From positions 1,774,001 to 1,838,000 of the forward strand of contig LS997564.1 in NCBI GenBank assembly GCA_000469685.2: a stretch of DNA of 64,000 nt, written 5' to 3'. Origin of the DNA: Haemonchus contortus. Taxonomy: Eukaryota; Nematoda; Chromadorea; Rhabditida; Trichostrongylidae. The notes beneath the pieces are model-generated. The model worked only from the letters and a program-made list of their open reading frames with translations. It had not been told where the DNA came from and ran no database searches. The translations under genes were made by a program, and so were the position numbers. This document shows positions 1 through 14,101 of this stretch, one piece after another. Each line of letters opens with the position of its first letter. Position 1 is the stretch's first letter.

Positions 1-1420
<1,420 letters not shown>

Positions 1421-2019
1421 AGCTGCATAGTAGGCTCAGCCGCGATGAAGTATCTGAATACTTTTTTCTCTGAGTAATCGCATTTGAGATGTTATGCGAT
1501 GTTCTATTCGGACACAGCGAAGATGGCTTACAGAAAAAATCGCCCCTAATTAGGAGCTAATACTGAGGGTGTAGAGCTTTCAAAGAAAAAGGGGTATCCG
1601 AAGTGTTATTTACGCATAGCGAATTTCTCACAGGAAGGAGGAGCGCCCGGGCGAACCCATAAGAAGGAGGGAAGCCCGGCGTCAGACGGGCGGCCCGACT
1701 AGTTTCTACAAAAATCCCGAATCCAAAAGTTCAATTTTATCGAAAGAAAAGAAGCTGCGAAAGAATCCGCGATAATTATGCATCAACCTAATACAATCAT
1801 TGCAATTCCATGAGAAAAAAAATTGAAATATTCGATCATGATGAATTGTATGGCACTCTCAGGGTCAACGCTACGAGAAAAAGTGAAAATTATTAAAATC
1901 ACAGCAAACTCTCGCGTGACCTCTCAGAAAGAAGACGAGGTTCTGTGGCAGCACTATATCGAAGGAACTTTATCGTCGGCGATCATCTACAGTGTAGTGA
2001 ACAAACCAAAACAAATCTA
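1421..2019. other. Intergenic, with a solo mariner terminus
   Basis: No gene recognised. Positions 1770-1791 (gataattatgcatcaaccta) match the right end of the mariner at 36818-37727, but no left partner was found, so it is a solo or decayed end. Positions 1890-1960 resemble 57350-57415 in the paralogous flank; neither copy keeps a convincing shared reading frame. Confidence 0.5.
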
Positions 2020-3302
2020 TTGTGTTGTCCGAAAAGTTTCCGCGGAATTTTGACACTTCGGATTTATCAACCGTTGTACAAAAGATCAAGGAACCAATCT
2101 ATAAAGTTATATGTTATCTGAAAGAGTAGGTCCTCCTCTATATTCCTGTTGGGATTCTGTCAACATTTGTCAAAGTTTATATGTACAGGACTCGTATGAA
2201 AATGGAGAACCGCTGCGCGCATTTTCGACATCTGAAGTATTTCTTCTACCGCAAGGCCTAGAATGCGGCTCAAGCCGCATGAAAGATATATGACGTTTGA
2301 GTAGGCCATGCCCCAGAGGAACGTACAGTGCATGACTAGTTTGCGGAATCCAAACAGAGTGAATTTGCCTCCGAAGATCGGCAACCCTCAGGGAGACTAT
2401 CATCAGTTGAAACGATCAACTCAAAATGTTAATCGAATCAAATCGGCACATCAGTGCTCGTGGAGCAGGACAAGGGCTTAGTGTTTCGAAATTAACCATT
2501 CATGGTCATCTGCAAACGCTTGGTATTGTAAAGCGCCTTGATGTTTAGATATCTCGCGAAAGGAACGAGCGCAATGCGATAGACCGCGCCTCCATATGCG
2601 ACTCGTTGCTCAAACGAAATAAAAACGAGCCGTTTCTGAAACGCATGAGCATGAAGGACGAAAATTGGATCGTGTACAGCAATGAGGAGCGGGAGCGATC
2701 GTGGAGCCCCTTAGAGAGCCGTCACAAACCGCTGCAAAAGCCAAAATCCAGGTGCGGATGACTATGCCGAGTTGCTGATGGGATTTCAGGGAAATCACTT
2801 ACCATGAGCTGTCGTCGCACAATCAAGAGATGACTTAGGAAAGGTACTATAGTTAGCTAGAAAATATGGAGGCAGCGGTAGACCAAAAGCGATCCGAAGT
2901 GGCCAATTGTGAGGGCGTAATCTTCCAACAGTGTACCTCCAGACCACACGTATTTTTGGCCATTCGTCAAAAGTTGCTAAAGCTTGGGTGGGATGTCTTA
3001 CCACACCCACCATATAGTCCAGACATAGCACCATCAGAATACCACTTGTTTGGGTTCCTGCGAAATTCTTTGAATGGAAAATCGTTCAATTCGCTGGAGG
3101 ACTGCAAAAAGCACCTGAGAGGGTTTTCCGATTTTAACTCTGGAACCTTCTAAGGAAGAGGGCAGCTGAAACTACAGGAAGATGGCGAATCCTTACTAAA
3201 CAGAATGGAGGGGATATACTGTTCAATCAATGGATTCCTTCTTCTAGGAATTTCCATTCAAAGATGAATCAAAAATCGGCGGGAACTTTTCGGACAATCC
3301 AA
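2020..3302 (+). mobile_element. Decayed mariner-family (Tc1/mariner) transposon
   Basis: Both ends carry inverted repeats containing ttgtccgaaaagtt, flanked by TA. Inside are scattered transposase pieces on the + strand. Around 2500-2720 there is a HTH-end/catalytic-start region, with text like FLKRMSMKDENWIVYSNEE. Around 2866-3153 is the C-terminal half, with LGWDVLPHPPYSPDIAPSEY. The last catalytic position, D in the family's PSDY, reads PSEY. Frames are broken by stops and indels. The length of about 1.28 kb is normal for a full mariner, so this is a whole but dead copy. Confidence 0.85.
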
Positions 3303-5660
3303 TATTTACAGCACTCTGCGAGATTTAATGAGTTTTTGCTTTAACAAACTTTTTTTGCCAAAAATTTTTTGGATCGGTCTTGAACTTTCAAATTGCTCAT
3401 ATTTTTTGGGTAATGAATTTAAAAATACAGTACAAGAAATATATATAAAACATCATAAAATATATATTCAAGCATTAAGTCAATTTAGGAACTTATCGAA
3501 GAAAAAATGTAAAAGCAAAAATCCATAACATTTTGAACGGTACTGTATGTGATTCCTACATTTCTAGCAACATTTCTAATTTTCATAAGGCTCCTTCTGC
3601 TTCTGAACAACCTCAATTTCAAAGGACCATGCGCTTCCTTCGTTTAGTCTTGAACTTTAAACTGCATATTGCGAGTAATATATGTTAGATCATTCATATG
3701 ATTGAAATTGCCCTAGAAAATATAAGCGAGCAGCATATAGCGGTGTTGATTGAAACCAAACGAATAAATCTTTCCCAAGGGAATATCGTCTAGCATAACT
3801 AATTAGTGGGTAGAATAAAATTATGCTCAATTGTAGAAAGAAATACTGGCACATCTATCTCTATCGTTCCAGTACTGGGTTGACGAGATATAGCGCAGAA
3901 AGATGAATAGATGAAAAGACCTCTTGTTCCCTCACTGCATTAGAACTCTTTCAAAAAATTAAGTTAAATATAATATTATAATAATAAAAATATGAAAGAT
4001 AACAAATATTTGAAGACACTTAAAAACTGCTTTTTCATTCATTCTAATCAAACAATCTTCGACATACTATTAAATCAGGTACAACGGTTGCTCACGTATA
4101 TGTTGATATACTTACTTTGTGAGTTATCAACTCCTGACATACAAAAAAAAACTTGCTCGCCAACTGTTTATAAACAGCGAAGTGAACTTTTTCATAAAAT
4201 CTATTATGATATAGGTACAGTTTGCATAATTTATGCAGCAGGTAATGTTCCAAATAACTAAGCAACGAATAGCCACCCCTATTCTAATAAGGAAATTTTC
4301 AGACCCGAAACAGTCTGCCTTAATATCCAAGGAAAGCCAAGCCCTTGAAACATCGTGATGTCATCGGGTATGTTCTCAAACGACTTTCCAAAATGTATCA
4401 AGAAGCTTTGCAGATTCCATATCAGACTGCTGTATCTTCAATACACGTGGACATCGTCAACGAAACATTCCCTTCGACTGTACAAATTATAATATTTGTG
4501 CTCCTATACTCCTAATTTGATTTCATCACAAACTCATAATAAACCCCTTTATCGTACGGTTGTACTTCGAATGCTTTTTTTCATTTGACCAATGGTATTT
4601 TGGTAGATGTGAACAGATGACTGAGAGCTCGACTGACGAGACAACGAAAATATAGATGACGCGTTCGTCACCTTTTTCATTTCGTTTTTCACCCCTCCCC
4701 TCTGATTCCCTGGCCCATGATCGGGGTTCTTATCATCACCCGTGCACGATTTCACCACAAGTGCACATCCCCTACGTGGAGCTACGCATACACATCCCCC
4801 CTCTCAACAGAAGGATGGAAGACTGATGAGTAAGAGATTTTTCACAACAGGTCCTTCTTTTCAAGCATTCAGCACTTCCTATGCAACATTGCTATACAAT
4901 AAGACCCCTGAACTTGTATTTTGTATTCTGGATGAAGTACTCTATCCACCACTCTGCAGGGCTGACAGTTGGTTTCATGAAAAAGAATAAGGGTTGGATG
5001 TCAGAACCTAGGCTTCGGAGGACGATACGCCTATACCGGAACGACCTATGAAGCAAGAGCATTATGATAAGAAACACAGCCTTTTTCTGCGCTGTCTACC
5101 CACCCAGTTCACTATGCGCTTCTTTTTGAATGTCGAACTCACAGCGCCTTCTTTGAGGATGCTACCCTTATCATCTTGAGACCTGCTTGGCCCTTCTTCG
5201 GGTTTCCACACACAAAATTCAATTTACTGATGCAGAAGCTCACACTAATATCCCTAGACTGACCCCTAGTTTTCTTTTTTTTCAAATTTCTGTTTGTTCA
5301 TGAAACTTGGTATGATTACAAAGATTTTAACATGCAGGTCTATAAAATTAGGTCTTCACTTTTATATCGGAGCCAGAGTTCACCCATGGCAGGGGCTAAC
5401 CACAGCTCCGCCTTTTCAACATTTCGTATTCAGATACTCTAGCTTTTTATTATCGAATTCGTATTTGAATAAATAAATTTTACCGAAATTAATTTTCTCT
5501 GCTTACATACAGACCAGATAGCTTTGAATAACATTGTGAACACATTATGTAGTTAAGCAGTCAAACTGGAAAACTGGAACAAGACTGGAAAAATCGAAAT
5601 TTCTTCTTCTAAAACAACTGAAGGACCAAAAATGAGTAGTGATATTCACTGCAATATTAT
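3303..5660. other. Non-coding array flank, paralogous to 57411-64000
   Basis: No gene supported. From about 3700 the sequence aligns by eye with 57411-57670 and then with the stretches left of and right of the retrotransposon at 60244-63382. Parts also match the 3' flanks at 8400-9400 and 36100-37800. Position 4992-5012 (ggatgtcagaacctagg) is the empty-site equivalent of the retrotransposon target. Position 3952-3975 is the empty-site equivalent of the Helitron insertion at 57671. Confidence 0.6.
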
Positions 5661-6218
5661 CAGATACTCAAGACGCTAAATAGCAGGAGGAGATCAAACC
5701 ACATAGTATCAAGCCGATATGAATCCGATCTCGGTCATGATTCTGTTATTTCGATGATTCACCAACCCTGAGAATTACCTCGCTGCGTTCTCAAAGAGCC
5801 AGTGAGCCATGCTTACATTTCCGAGCGGTAGATCCACGATCTAATCCGAGGTTGCCCACCCATCTAATGTGCACCAAACCTATTTAACGATCTGAGAGGA
5901 AGGACCAACGTACGCAACATAACCTCAACAATGGCACTTATGCCTCGTACTAGTGAAGCGATATCCACTGAATCCTGGCCACGATCACAAAATTTAGAGG
6001 AAAAGCGATTGCTTGCAAGTGCACCCATCCTCCTCTATTATGGAATACATATCGAAGAAAGCCACACCCCGTTCGGGAAAAGAGGACCTTTCTCATAAGC
6101 CATCTACTACAACACTGTAGCTACGCGGAATTCTTGTACAACAATTCGCAACCTGTCGTTCCATTCTATTCGAAACAATCGATTTATCGAGATTTGATCA
6201 GTAACTACTAGTTTGCAG

Positions 6219-8200
6219 GCATCATGTGGTACTGAACGTCACCGACTTCTACACGGAACCCTATAACGATATACTGGCGCTATACGATGGTTCAAATATC
6301 ACTCTACGGCCCATGGAAGTGTTGGTGAAAATTTGACATTGAACTTCCATAAAGTCATTGGAATGTATAATAGTGGCCTCGCAAGAATTCGAAAATATTA
6401 CCAATGAAATTCCAAACTGCTCGGCCGGACTACTCACTAGTCTGACTAAAAGACTGCGCTCGACGAGATAACTAGCTCAGAAGTGCAGCGAGTGATGAGC
6501 GCATGGAGACTACAATACCCATCATAATAGCCTCTTGTATAGTTGACTTTTTATGCTTACAATATGTCAATTCTACAGTCCCCTCCAAAACTCTCCAAAA
6601 AGGAAGGGATCCGGTAGCTATGGCACCATGGACAGCTCTTTACTCTCACTTGGTCATCTGCTTCAACAGACCCTTCATTAGCGTGTCACGTGTACAGCTT
6701 CCATTCGGGACCGTTCAGATGTCCGAATTACTTGTAAACAAACTTTGTGTTTTCGTTATCTTCAATTTTCAAGGTTCCACGGAAAGAAGAAATTCCCACA
6801 ACTGATTCGAAACACCAACGAGACGTTATCGCTCGTTTTCAAATCCGACCACGAAGTCTACTATGATGGATATCGTCTTCTTTTCTCAGCTGGTATGCCT
6901 TTGCTGCCTCAAAGAGAATTGGAATACACACCAAATACATCTCCTAACTCCTTTTTCTACTTGAAATCCATGCAACGGCTTCAGAAATCCGGGTTTTCCA
7001 GCATCCCCAAAGTGGACGCAGTGATGTAATATTTACTTATCGACTTCATACTGAGCTTAGCTGTCTTCAGAACCACTTTAGTACAGTAACTTGCTCGATT
7101 TCAGAATCTAATGAGGACAGCTACGTTGAGGACTACTCAATCATGGACATTTCTATTATTATCATTTCTCTACTATCAATTATGTTCGTTGCCGGTATCA
7201 TGCAGCGTTCAAGAGGTATACTCCCATAAGTAGACGCAGTTAATACATTTTACTACCTACCGACCTCATATTAAATTTGATGCGCTTCAAAGCAGATGAG
7301 GTCAATAACTTGCGTGTCAATGTAGAATACCAATAGGAAATGTGCTAAATTTTTTATTCCCACCTTGGTTGCCTAGTCAGATGTGGGTAGAGGGAAGTAA
7401 AGAAGCTGACCATGAAAGTCAATGAAGAACGAAATATGGCCTCAGGATTAGCCATATACCCTTCCTGAATTCAGGGGAATATTTTCGGTACTGTTCGCAA
7501 TAACGTGAACCGTGAAGAAGCCCCGGTATCACATCGGCCTTACGTAGCTTGATATCCATTGGGTGTTTGGACAAAGGTCTTCAAGCAAAGGGGTAACATC
7601 GAATGGCCACTTTAACAGATCGCGTTCGTATTCAACTCCCTTTCAGAGTCGCTGTGCTACCTAAATCAGTAATTGGCTTATTTTGAACTTAGGTGATGCA
7701 CACGCCTTTACTAATCTCTTAAATAATTTCTTATCAACCAAGCGACCCAGAAAGAAGTTCGTTAGGGGGAGCTTCGGCCGTTAAACTGGGCTACTTCAAA
7801 AATTATTGTTCCATATCAGCCACTATTATATCTGGCCTGCCTTAAGTAAATCTTGTCGTCTTCATCTACCATCTCATGCTATTGCTTTCCAGAGCACCAA
7901 GGCGATATGAAAATCCGCTCTATTTAGCCTCCGTTAGCTACTCCGAACATGCCGAGTATGTTTCATTAATATCTTAATCAAGTTCTGAACCGCAATTGCA
8001 AATACTAAAAATCAAAATATGTAGTAGATAAACAAAGGCCTCTTATCCCCTTAGGGCCTAGGGATTGTATTGAAAGGAAAAGTTGAATGACTAAAGAATA
8101 ACTAATTCACACTGAAGACACTCAAAAATTATATTTTTAATTTATTCCATTAAAATGCTTCCTTTTCAGGTTGAGAAATGACAGTGACATATATTCCTAA
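6219..8200 (+). pseudogene. CUB receptor copy 0: last five exons, frameshifted
   Basis: Five exons homologous to exons 14-18 of the intact copy at 27067-35972: 6219-6320, 6774-6892, 7105-7215, 7893-7955 and 8170-8200. They encode the end of the last CUB-like module (LNVTDFYTEPYNDILALYDG; SLVFKSDHEVYYDGYRLLFSA), the transmembrane exon and the cytoplasmic tail. Introns upstream match copy 2 back to about 5680, where homology stops, so exons 1-13 are missing. The transmembrane exon has a 4-nt deletion near 7201 relative to copies 2 and 3. It destroys the end of the helix and shifts the tail out of frame. Splice sites otherwise look usable. I call it a 5'-truncated, frameshifted pseudogene. Confidence 0.8.
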
Positions 8201-9399
8201 ATGCCATTTACTCAGGTACACAAACGAGAGGTATGATGATACACTTATTTTGACAAATTTACAGTCCTCATTACGTGTTTGATCAGCAACTAATTAAATT
8301 ATCATTGTAACAAATTTCAAGTAGTAGTTTGCACCAAAAAGTTCATGAATTTAGTCTCTGATCTGCTTTTGATGAATGGTTCCGGGAACAAAAAGACGGT
8401 TTACTTCAGTAACTCAAGAAACTTTTTCAAAATTTTGTAAATTATCAACCCTTGACAGACAGAAACACTTGTATTGGTGAACTATTATACATAGGTACAA
8501 GTTGGAGTAACTTATGCAGCAGCTTATATTCCAACCATTGAATAATGAGTAGACAACTCAACTTTTTTATTGAGAACAATTTTCAGATCCAAAACAATAT
8601 TGAAGAGAAGCTGAACTTCTGAATCATCGTTATTTCTTCGGGCTTACTCTCAAATAAGTTTCCGAAATGACTTCAGAAGTTTTGTAGATTCCAGTTCGGC
8701 TCGCGATATTTTTTATCACTTATTTCTTTTACTAATTTTATTACTTTTATTTTTTTCATGGATATTTTTTTTGACTGCACCAATTGTAAAATTTTGTATT
8801 GATCGATATTACTATATTTGTTGATTATAGACACGTAATAAATCTTCTTATGTTGTGGTTGTACTTCAAACGCACATTTGTTCGACTTTTGTTCGATTGG
8901 TCAGGGCAAAAGTGGACGGATAACGGAGAGTTCGACTGGACAAGCAACAAAAGTAGGATACGGCCCCTCATTCCCCCCCCCCCCCCCCATCTGGACATTT
9001 CTTTTCGTTTTTCACGCCCTTCTCCTGATATTCCAAACATTCAGTACATATTTTATGTATTGACCTTAGGATACAATCGATCCCTGCAGTTGCGCCTTCC
9101 CGTGACCATACTCTTATCTGCCACTCTGAATTGCTTAAAGGGAAAGAAAATGAATTTATCATCAAAATCCAGCGCCCGAAAGGGCGATATGTGCTAACAG
9201 GAATGCCTATGAAGTAGGGAGACCATGTTAAGAAACGTAGTATTTTCCCTAAGCTGTCTAGCCACTCCGCTTATCATGCGCTTCTATTTAAAAATACATA
9301 AATTTACTGCGCCGTTTTTAAGGCAGCTGCCCTCATCATCCATGAGCCCAGCTTGGCCCTTTGGATTCCCTATCAAAACCTCAGAACTGATTATTGTGG
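8201..9399. other. 3' flank of CUB gene copy 0, no gene
   Basis: Closely parallels 35973-36800, downstream of copy 2, and more distantly 3960-5200 and 59350-60180. It includes shared text such as 'gcaaaagtggac...gatgacgga' and 'ttcttttcgtttttcac'. A C homopolymer of about 14 lies near 8976-8989. No coding exon recognised. Confidence 0.55.
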
Positions 9400-9540
9400 T
9401 CTGGTCCACCGCGCGCTAACTTTCTTTCTTTAGTCGCAGTATTGTTATGTTTAATCCTATGGTGGCGACTTCCTTGAGGAGGTGAATAAAGGCAGCTCAA
9501 TGCTATAAGACCTGTGAGCTTGTGTCTCAAGTGCAAGGGA
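9400..9540 (+). pseudogene. cutC: cutC exon remnant (unit 1)
   Basis: Aligns by eye with the readable cutC exon at 23798-23969 (ggtccaccgcgcgc, then tatggtggcgacttcc, then gcaatgct). Substitutions and indels have destroyed the reading frame and the splice acceptor. The remaining cutC exons of this unit are either missing or decayed (see 15095-15515). Its position about 14.4 kb before the next copy marks the repeat unit of the array. Confidence 0.55.
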
Positions 9541-10193
9541 GGGTAAGAACTCCATCCTTCTTCTCAAGGTATAGCTTTTGAACGATTAGGCAAAGAGACA
9601 GGAAGAATGATGATCATTCAATTCTTGCGAGGTAGCAGAGCTTGACAAGAGAAATGGTAAGGGGGACGAGGATAGAAAAGTGAGCAACTGACATGGCTTG
9701 TTTTCCAGCACCAGAGAGGTTATAAGGCACGTATGATCACAAAATGAAGACACTGTTCCGTTTTTTGGTTAGAATATAAACAAGAATTGAATGAAACATG
9801 TAACATTCAAATCGAGCAGTAGTCGTGACTTCTACTTCACCTGGACTCCGGGGTTTCGAATAGACCAAACGCGCAAAGAACTCAACTGGGACAGAGTTCT
9901 CGGAAGACAAAACCGATTCGATGTGACGAACGTTTCACCACTTCCTATTCCCCAGTACATGAGACTCCTACTGCTCCGCAGGCGCCAGCCTTCAAGGAGA
10001 CTTACTACTTGACACTAAACTACGGTGAAGAAGCAAAGTTGGGTTATTCGGAAAAAAGAACTGCCCGGAAGAACAGATTGTCATATAGTACTGTACATTT
10101 TCAGTACAATCGATCACATCCACACCGTTACAAGACTCATTGAAGTATCGCGAGAATACAAAATGCCGTTATGTCTTACGTTCATCGATTTAA

Positions 10194-13112
10194 AGGCACA
10201 GGTCAGGAAAAGGTGGTTCCGGAGATTTGCATATAGTTTGAATTCGAAGCCCCCTCTGATACCATTTGTGCAGGAATGAGGTCGAAAATCGTTAGAATAG
10301 GGCACAATCAGGGCAGGAACATTGGGGGACGTCAGGGCTCCGCCCCTCGCTAGGCTGACTACGCGTTCGAATATTCTTTCACCGCTTTCGCATTGGAGCG
10401 AAGTTGGTGGAAAATCGATACGCTGATTGGCAAATTGCCAGGAATGGTCAGCTGGTCGACCGCCTCGTACAGAAGCTACTATTCGGCTGTTATTTCTAGT
10501 ATTCTGCTATTATTCTGCGCTATTATCTTCTAAATATTCTCTGCCTGCCGTCGTCGAATGGATGAGGTAAGTATTTCATGTATTTGAATAGGAATAAATG
10601 TTTTTTGCATTATGTTTCAGTAAACTTATGACAATTGAAATTGTTTTTTTTTCATTCGCGTATTGTTTGATTTTTTTGTTATGAGTTTTTCACGGTAGCA
10701 TTCTTTAACTATTCTCGTAAGTTTATTGACGATATTAACATATTTTGTGTAGATTATTGCATGCAAATGTTTTTTTATTTCAGAAACTCCATTCATTTCG
10801 ATGTATTATCATTTTTATATTAATGGTACCCATATTATATTGCATGTTCTTCAAACGGAGTCATCGATGTGTTCTTGTACAATGCTAAGAACACTCTTTG
10901 ACTTTGGTTTGAAGAAATATATGCAGTGCGGGCCCACAGTGAGCATGCAAACCCTTGAAAATGGCAGTGCAGTGAGTTTAATTTATAAAATTTCATATAT
11001 TACGCTTTTTCTTATAAAATAATTTAGCTATATATTTGTGGATATAGTAATGTTTAATGTATATATCATAATGTTTATGTGTTTTGCGAACGTATGTTGA
11101 TTTTTATGTTTATTTAGCGCGTGAAATTCAAAAAAAGTAAGCGTGGTGAATAATTTTTCATTGTTTACTCTGTTGTTTTTTTATTTTTCACTCCATCGTA
11201 ACATTTAATACGTAGAAGCAGTATGGTATTTTGTTAATGACAGTGTTTAACTTTGTTTTGAATCATTTTGTTTCATTGTAGATAAATATTGCACGTGGAA
11301 CCAGCAGCTATCGCAGAAATGCAAACGGGGTGAGTTATTTCTTTCATTGCTTGGACAATTAATTAGTTTGTTTCTTTTTATTCAATGTAAAGAATACATT
11401 TATACGTTTATGTAGTATGTTGGAACCTTTTAATGATTTGATTAAATGTGCTGTGTTTCAGTACACATCGATATTGCATGTCAAACCCCCACTTAACGTT
11501 GAAATTCAGGCGCGATGAGTTCCTTTTGGATTTGTATGCTCGAATTCTTCTGTGTATTCGATTCGCCAGATCGGAAAGGTAAGTGAACTCGCTTATATCC
11601 ATGTTTTTACGATTAAATATACTTGTTTTTGCTTATATTGCGTTGTATTATGAATTTCACGCAAGGATTTCCCATTTTTTTTTAAATGGAATGCATGTTC
11701 TTCATTAGGGGTCAGTTATGTGTTCTTGTACAATGTTAAGAACACTCTCTGACTTTCTTTTGAAGAATTATGCTTAGTTGCAACAATTAGTTGGTGTGCC
11801 AACCCCGTTCTTTCCCTCTTCCCTCTGGAAATGTGAGTGTGGTGAGTTTTTTTTTAAATTATTTCATGTGTTACTCTTTTTGTTTCAAACTTCTTCACCT
11901 ATATGTTCGTAGATATTACTTTGTATAATGTTATTATAATGCATTTAATACGTTAAGTTCAAGTTAACTAATTAGAAGGTGGATTTCAACATTACAGATC
12001 AACATTGCATGTGTAATACGCATACATATGTCGGCAAAACACAGGCTTTGTGAGTTCTCCCTGAGTTAACTACATTGTTTCTTCTTATTTTACTTATTCA
12101 TTATTGTTTTATCAAAGACATGTTATTGTATTTTGTTAGAGGCATTCCCTTGGTGTATGTTGACAACATCCATTCTTTACCATTTGATATTGTGGCTCAT
12201 TCTCTCCAATCTCAATGTAATAGGGTTCCTAATGTTGTTGTCGTATTTGTTTATAGTTTTCAACAGTATTAATTGTTGGTGTGGTTATTTTTTTGTTATT
12301 GCCAGTTATAACTGCTTTTCGAATAAATAGTTCCTTAAAAGGGTTGAGTTATGCTGGTTACTCATGCAATATCAATGTATTAATAACGTTTCCTGAGCAA
12401 AACATATTGAATTCATGATAATAACATTATACAAAGCAACATCTACGAACACGTAGGTGGAGAAGTTTGAAACAAAAAGAGTGACACATGAAATTATTAA
12501 AAAGAAACTCACCACACTCACATTTTAAGGGGGAGCGGGAAAGAACGGGGTTTACAAGCCAACAGTATGTTGCAATTAAGCATAATTCTTCGAAAGAAAG
12601 TCAGAGAGTGTTCTTAAAATTGTACAAGAACACATAACTGACCCCTGATGAAGAACATGCATTGCAATTTCAAAAAATGGGAAATACTTGCGTGAAATTC
12701 ATAATACAACACAATATAAACAAAAATAAATATATTTAATCGTAAAAACATGGATATAAGCGAGTTCACTTACCTTTCCGATCTGGCCAACTGAATATAG
12801 TGAATATTTTAGCCAAATATCAGCAGAATAATAAGTATTTCCAAGAATGATGGCAAAATCAGCTGTTTGGGTGTTTTGTGTGCCATTGCACACATGGCGT
12901 CGCATTCATGTACTTCCGCGATCATTCACTTAACCACCGTTTTCCCATTACGAATCTCGTCCAACCACTTTTTCCTCTTTTTTTTCGGCCGTTTCTTTTC
13001 CTTTTTTTCACTGTTTTTAGCCTTTTATGCTTTACCATTGTCCTAGTGTAGGCCTTACCTACCAATATCTTTGAAATACCGGATACCCCCAAAATTGTCC
13101 TGACCTGTGCCT
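10194..13112. mobile_element. 2.9 kb TTAA/TA-flanked DNA element nested in the LINE
   Basis: Perfect 15-bp terminal inverted repeats AGGCACAGGTCAGGA, flanked on both sides by TTAA (10190-10193 and 13113-13116). Removing the insert and one TTAA restores the LINE reading frame across FIDLK|KAFD, so the boundaries are firm. The duplication could equally be scored as TA with a 16-bp inverted repeat, so piggyBac-like versus Tc1/mariner-like is open. No transposase is recognised inside. The interior has several exon-like segments flanked by splice-like signals, a reused module around 10840-10925, 11695-11775 and (inverted) 12580-12665, and a large inverted repeat at 11566-12788. Confidence 0.8.
11566..12788. 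repeat. Large inverted repeat, arms of about 380 bp
   Basis: Left arm 11566-11945 and right arm 12411-12788 are imperfect reverse complements. Examples are gccagatcggaaaggtaagt against acttacctttccgatctggc, and tttgtataatgttattat against ataataacattatacaaa. The spacer is about 465 bp. It lies wholly inside the 10194-13112 element, so it is part of that element's structure, not of the host locus. Confidence 0.85.
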
Positions 13113-14101
13113 TTAAAGAAAGCCTTTGATACCGTCGAGACAGAAGCGGTAATTGAAGCCCTGGGCAACCAGGGTGTCCCTACTCAATATGTAAGGATGC
13201 TCCGTGAGCTCTACAACAACTTCACGACCAGGATCTCGCCATTCTATAAAGAAGTCATTCATCATCAACGTGAAGAGAGGGGTTCGACAGGGCGATACCA
13301 TCTCGCCCAATCTCGTTGACAACGCTTGTGGAAAGATCGGCTTGAGACTGAACTTAACGAAGACGATGTTCATGCGAAACGGATTGGTACCTGATGCTCC
13401 TTTCATGCTGAACGGAACGAATATCTCTGAATGCTCCAGCTATGTGTATCTAGGTCGAGAAGTCAACATGATGAACGACCTAACTCCGGAGCTGAGCAGA
13501 CGGAAACGCGCGGCGTGGGAAGCATTTAAGAACATCGAGGGAGTAGTGAAGAAAACGAAGAACATCCGGCTCCGCGCTCACCTTTTCGACACTGCGGTCC
13601 TTCCTGCTTTGACATACGCCTCAGAGACTTGGACTCTACGAAAGCAGGATGAGCATGCAGTTAGCGTCATTCAACGCGCTGTGGAAAGGACGATGCTCGG
13701 AATTTCCCTATACACGCAAGTGCAGAGACAAATCCGGAGTTCCGAGTCTGTCGACGAACGAAGATCAGGGATGCCGTTGACTACGCCAAGAGATCGAAGA
13801 TCAGGTGGGCCGGACACGTTATGCGATATAATGATGACCGTTGGACCAGGGCGGTTACGGACTGGATCCCTCGGGACGTCAAGCGAACACCAGGACGGCC
13901 GCCAACGAGATGGTCAGACTTCTTCACGGAAGCTTTGAACGAAAGGAATGTCTTGCCCCGTGTCCCTCGAGCGAGTGCGATTCACTGGACTACTCTGGCT
14001 CGCGACAGGGACGAATGGAGACGTTACTGGCGCCCGCTCGAGGAAATCGACGATCAACGGGAGTACAGGTGATACAGGTGACAGGTGATACTGTACATTT
14101 T

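Larger units (their letters stand above)
10102..14088 (+). mobile_element. 5'-truncated, internally deleted RTE-like LINE
   Basis: A non-LTR retrotransposon fragment flanked by a perfect 13-bp target duplication tactgtacatttt (10089-10101 and 14089-14101). It reads as reverse transcriptase: TIDHIHTVTRLIEV, LCLTFIDLK before the nested element, then KAFDTVETEAVIEALGNQG, RGVRQGDTISPN, DNACGKIGLRLNLTKT, and a C-terminal part [18 protein letters not shown]. The segment that should hold the catalytic YADD box is deleted between SPN and DNACGK, near 13310-13320. Frames also shift near 13250 and 13800. The 3' end is a short acaggtga repeat. It is dead and was later split by the element at 10194-13112. 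Confidence 0.85.

Noticed and set aside
8976..8990. C homopolymer as a regulatory signal
   Set aside because: Could be a simple tract or an assembly effect; the paralogous sites at 4690 and 36735 have only short C runs.
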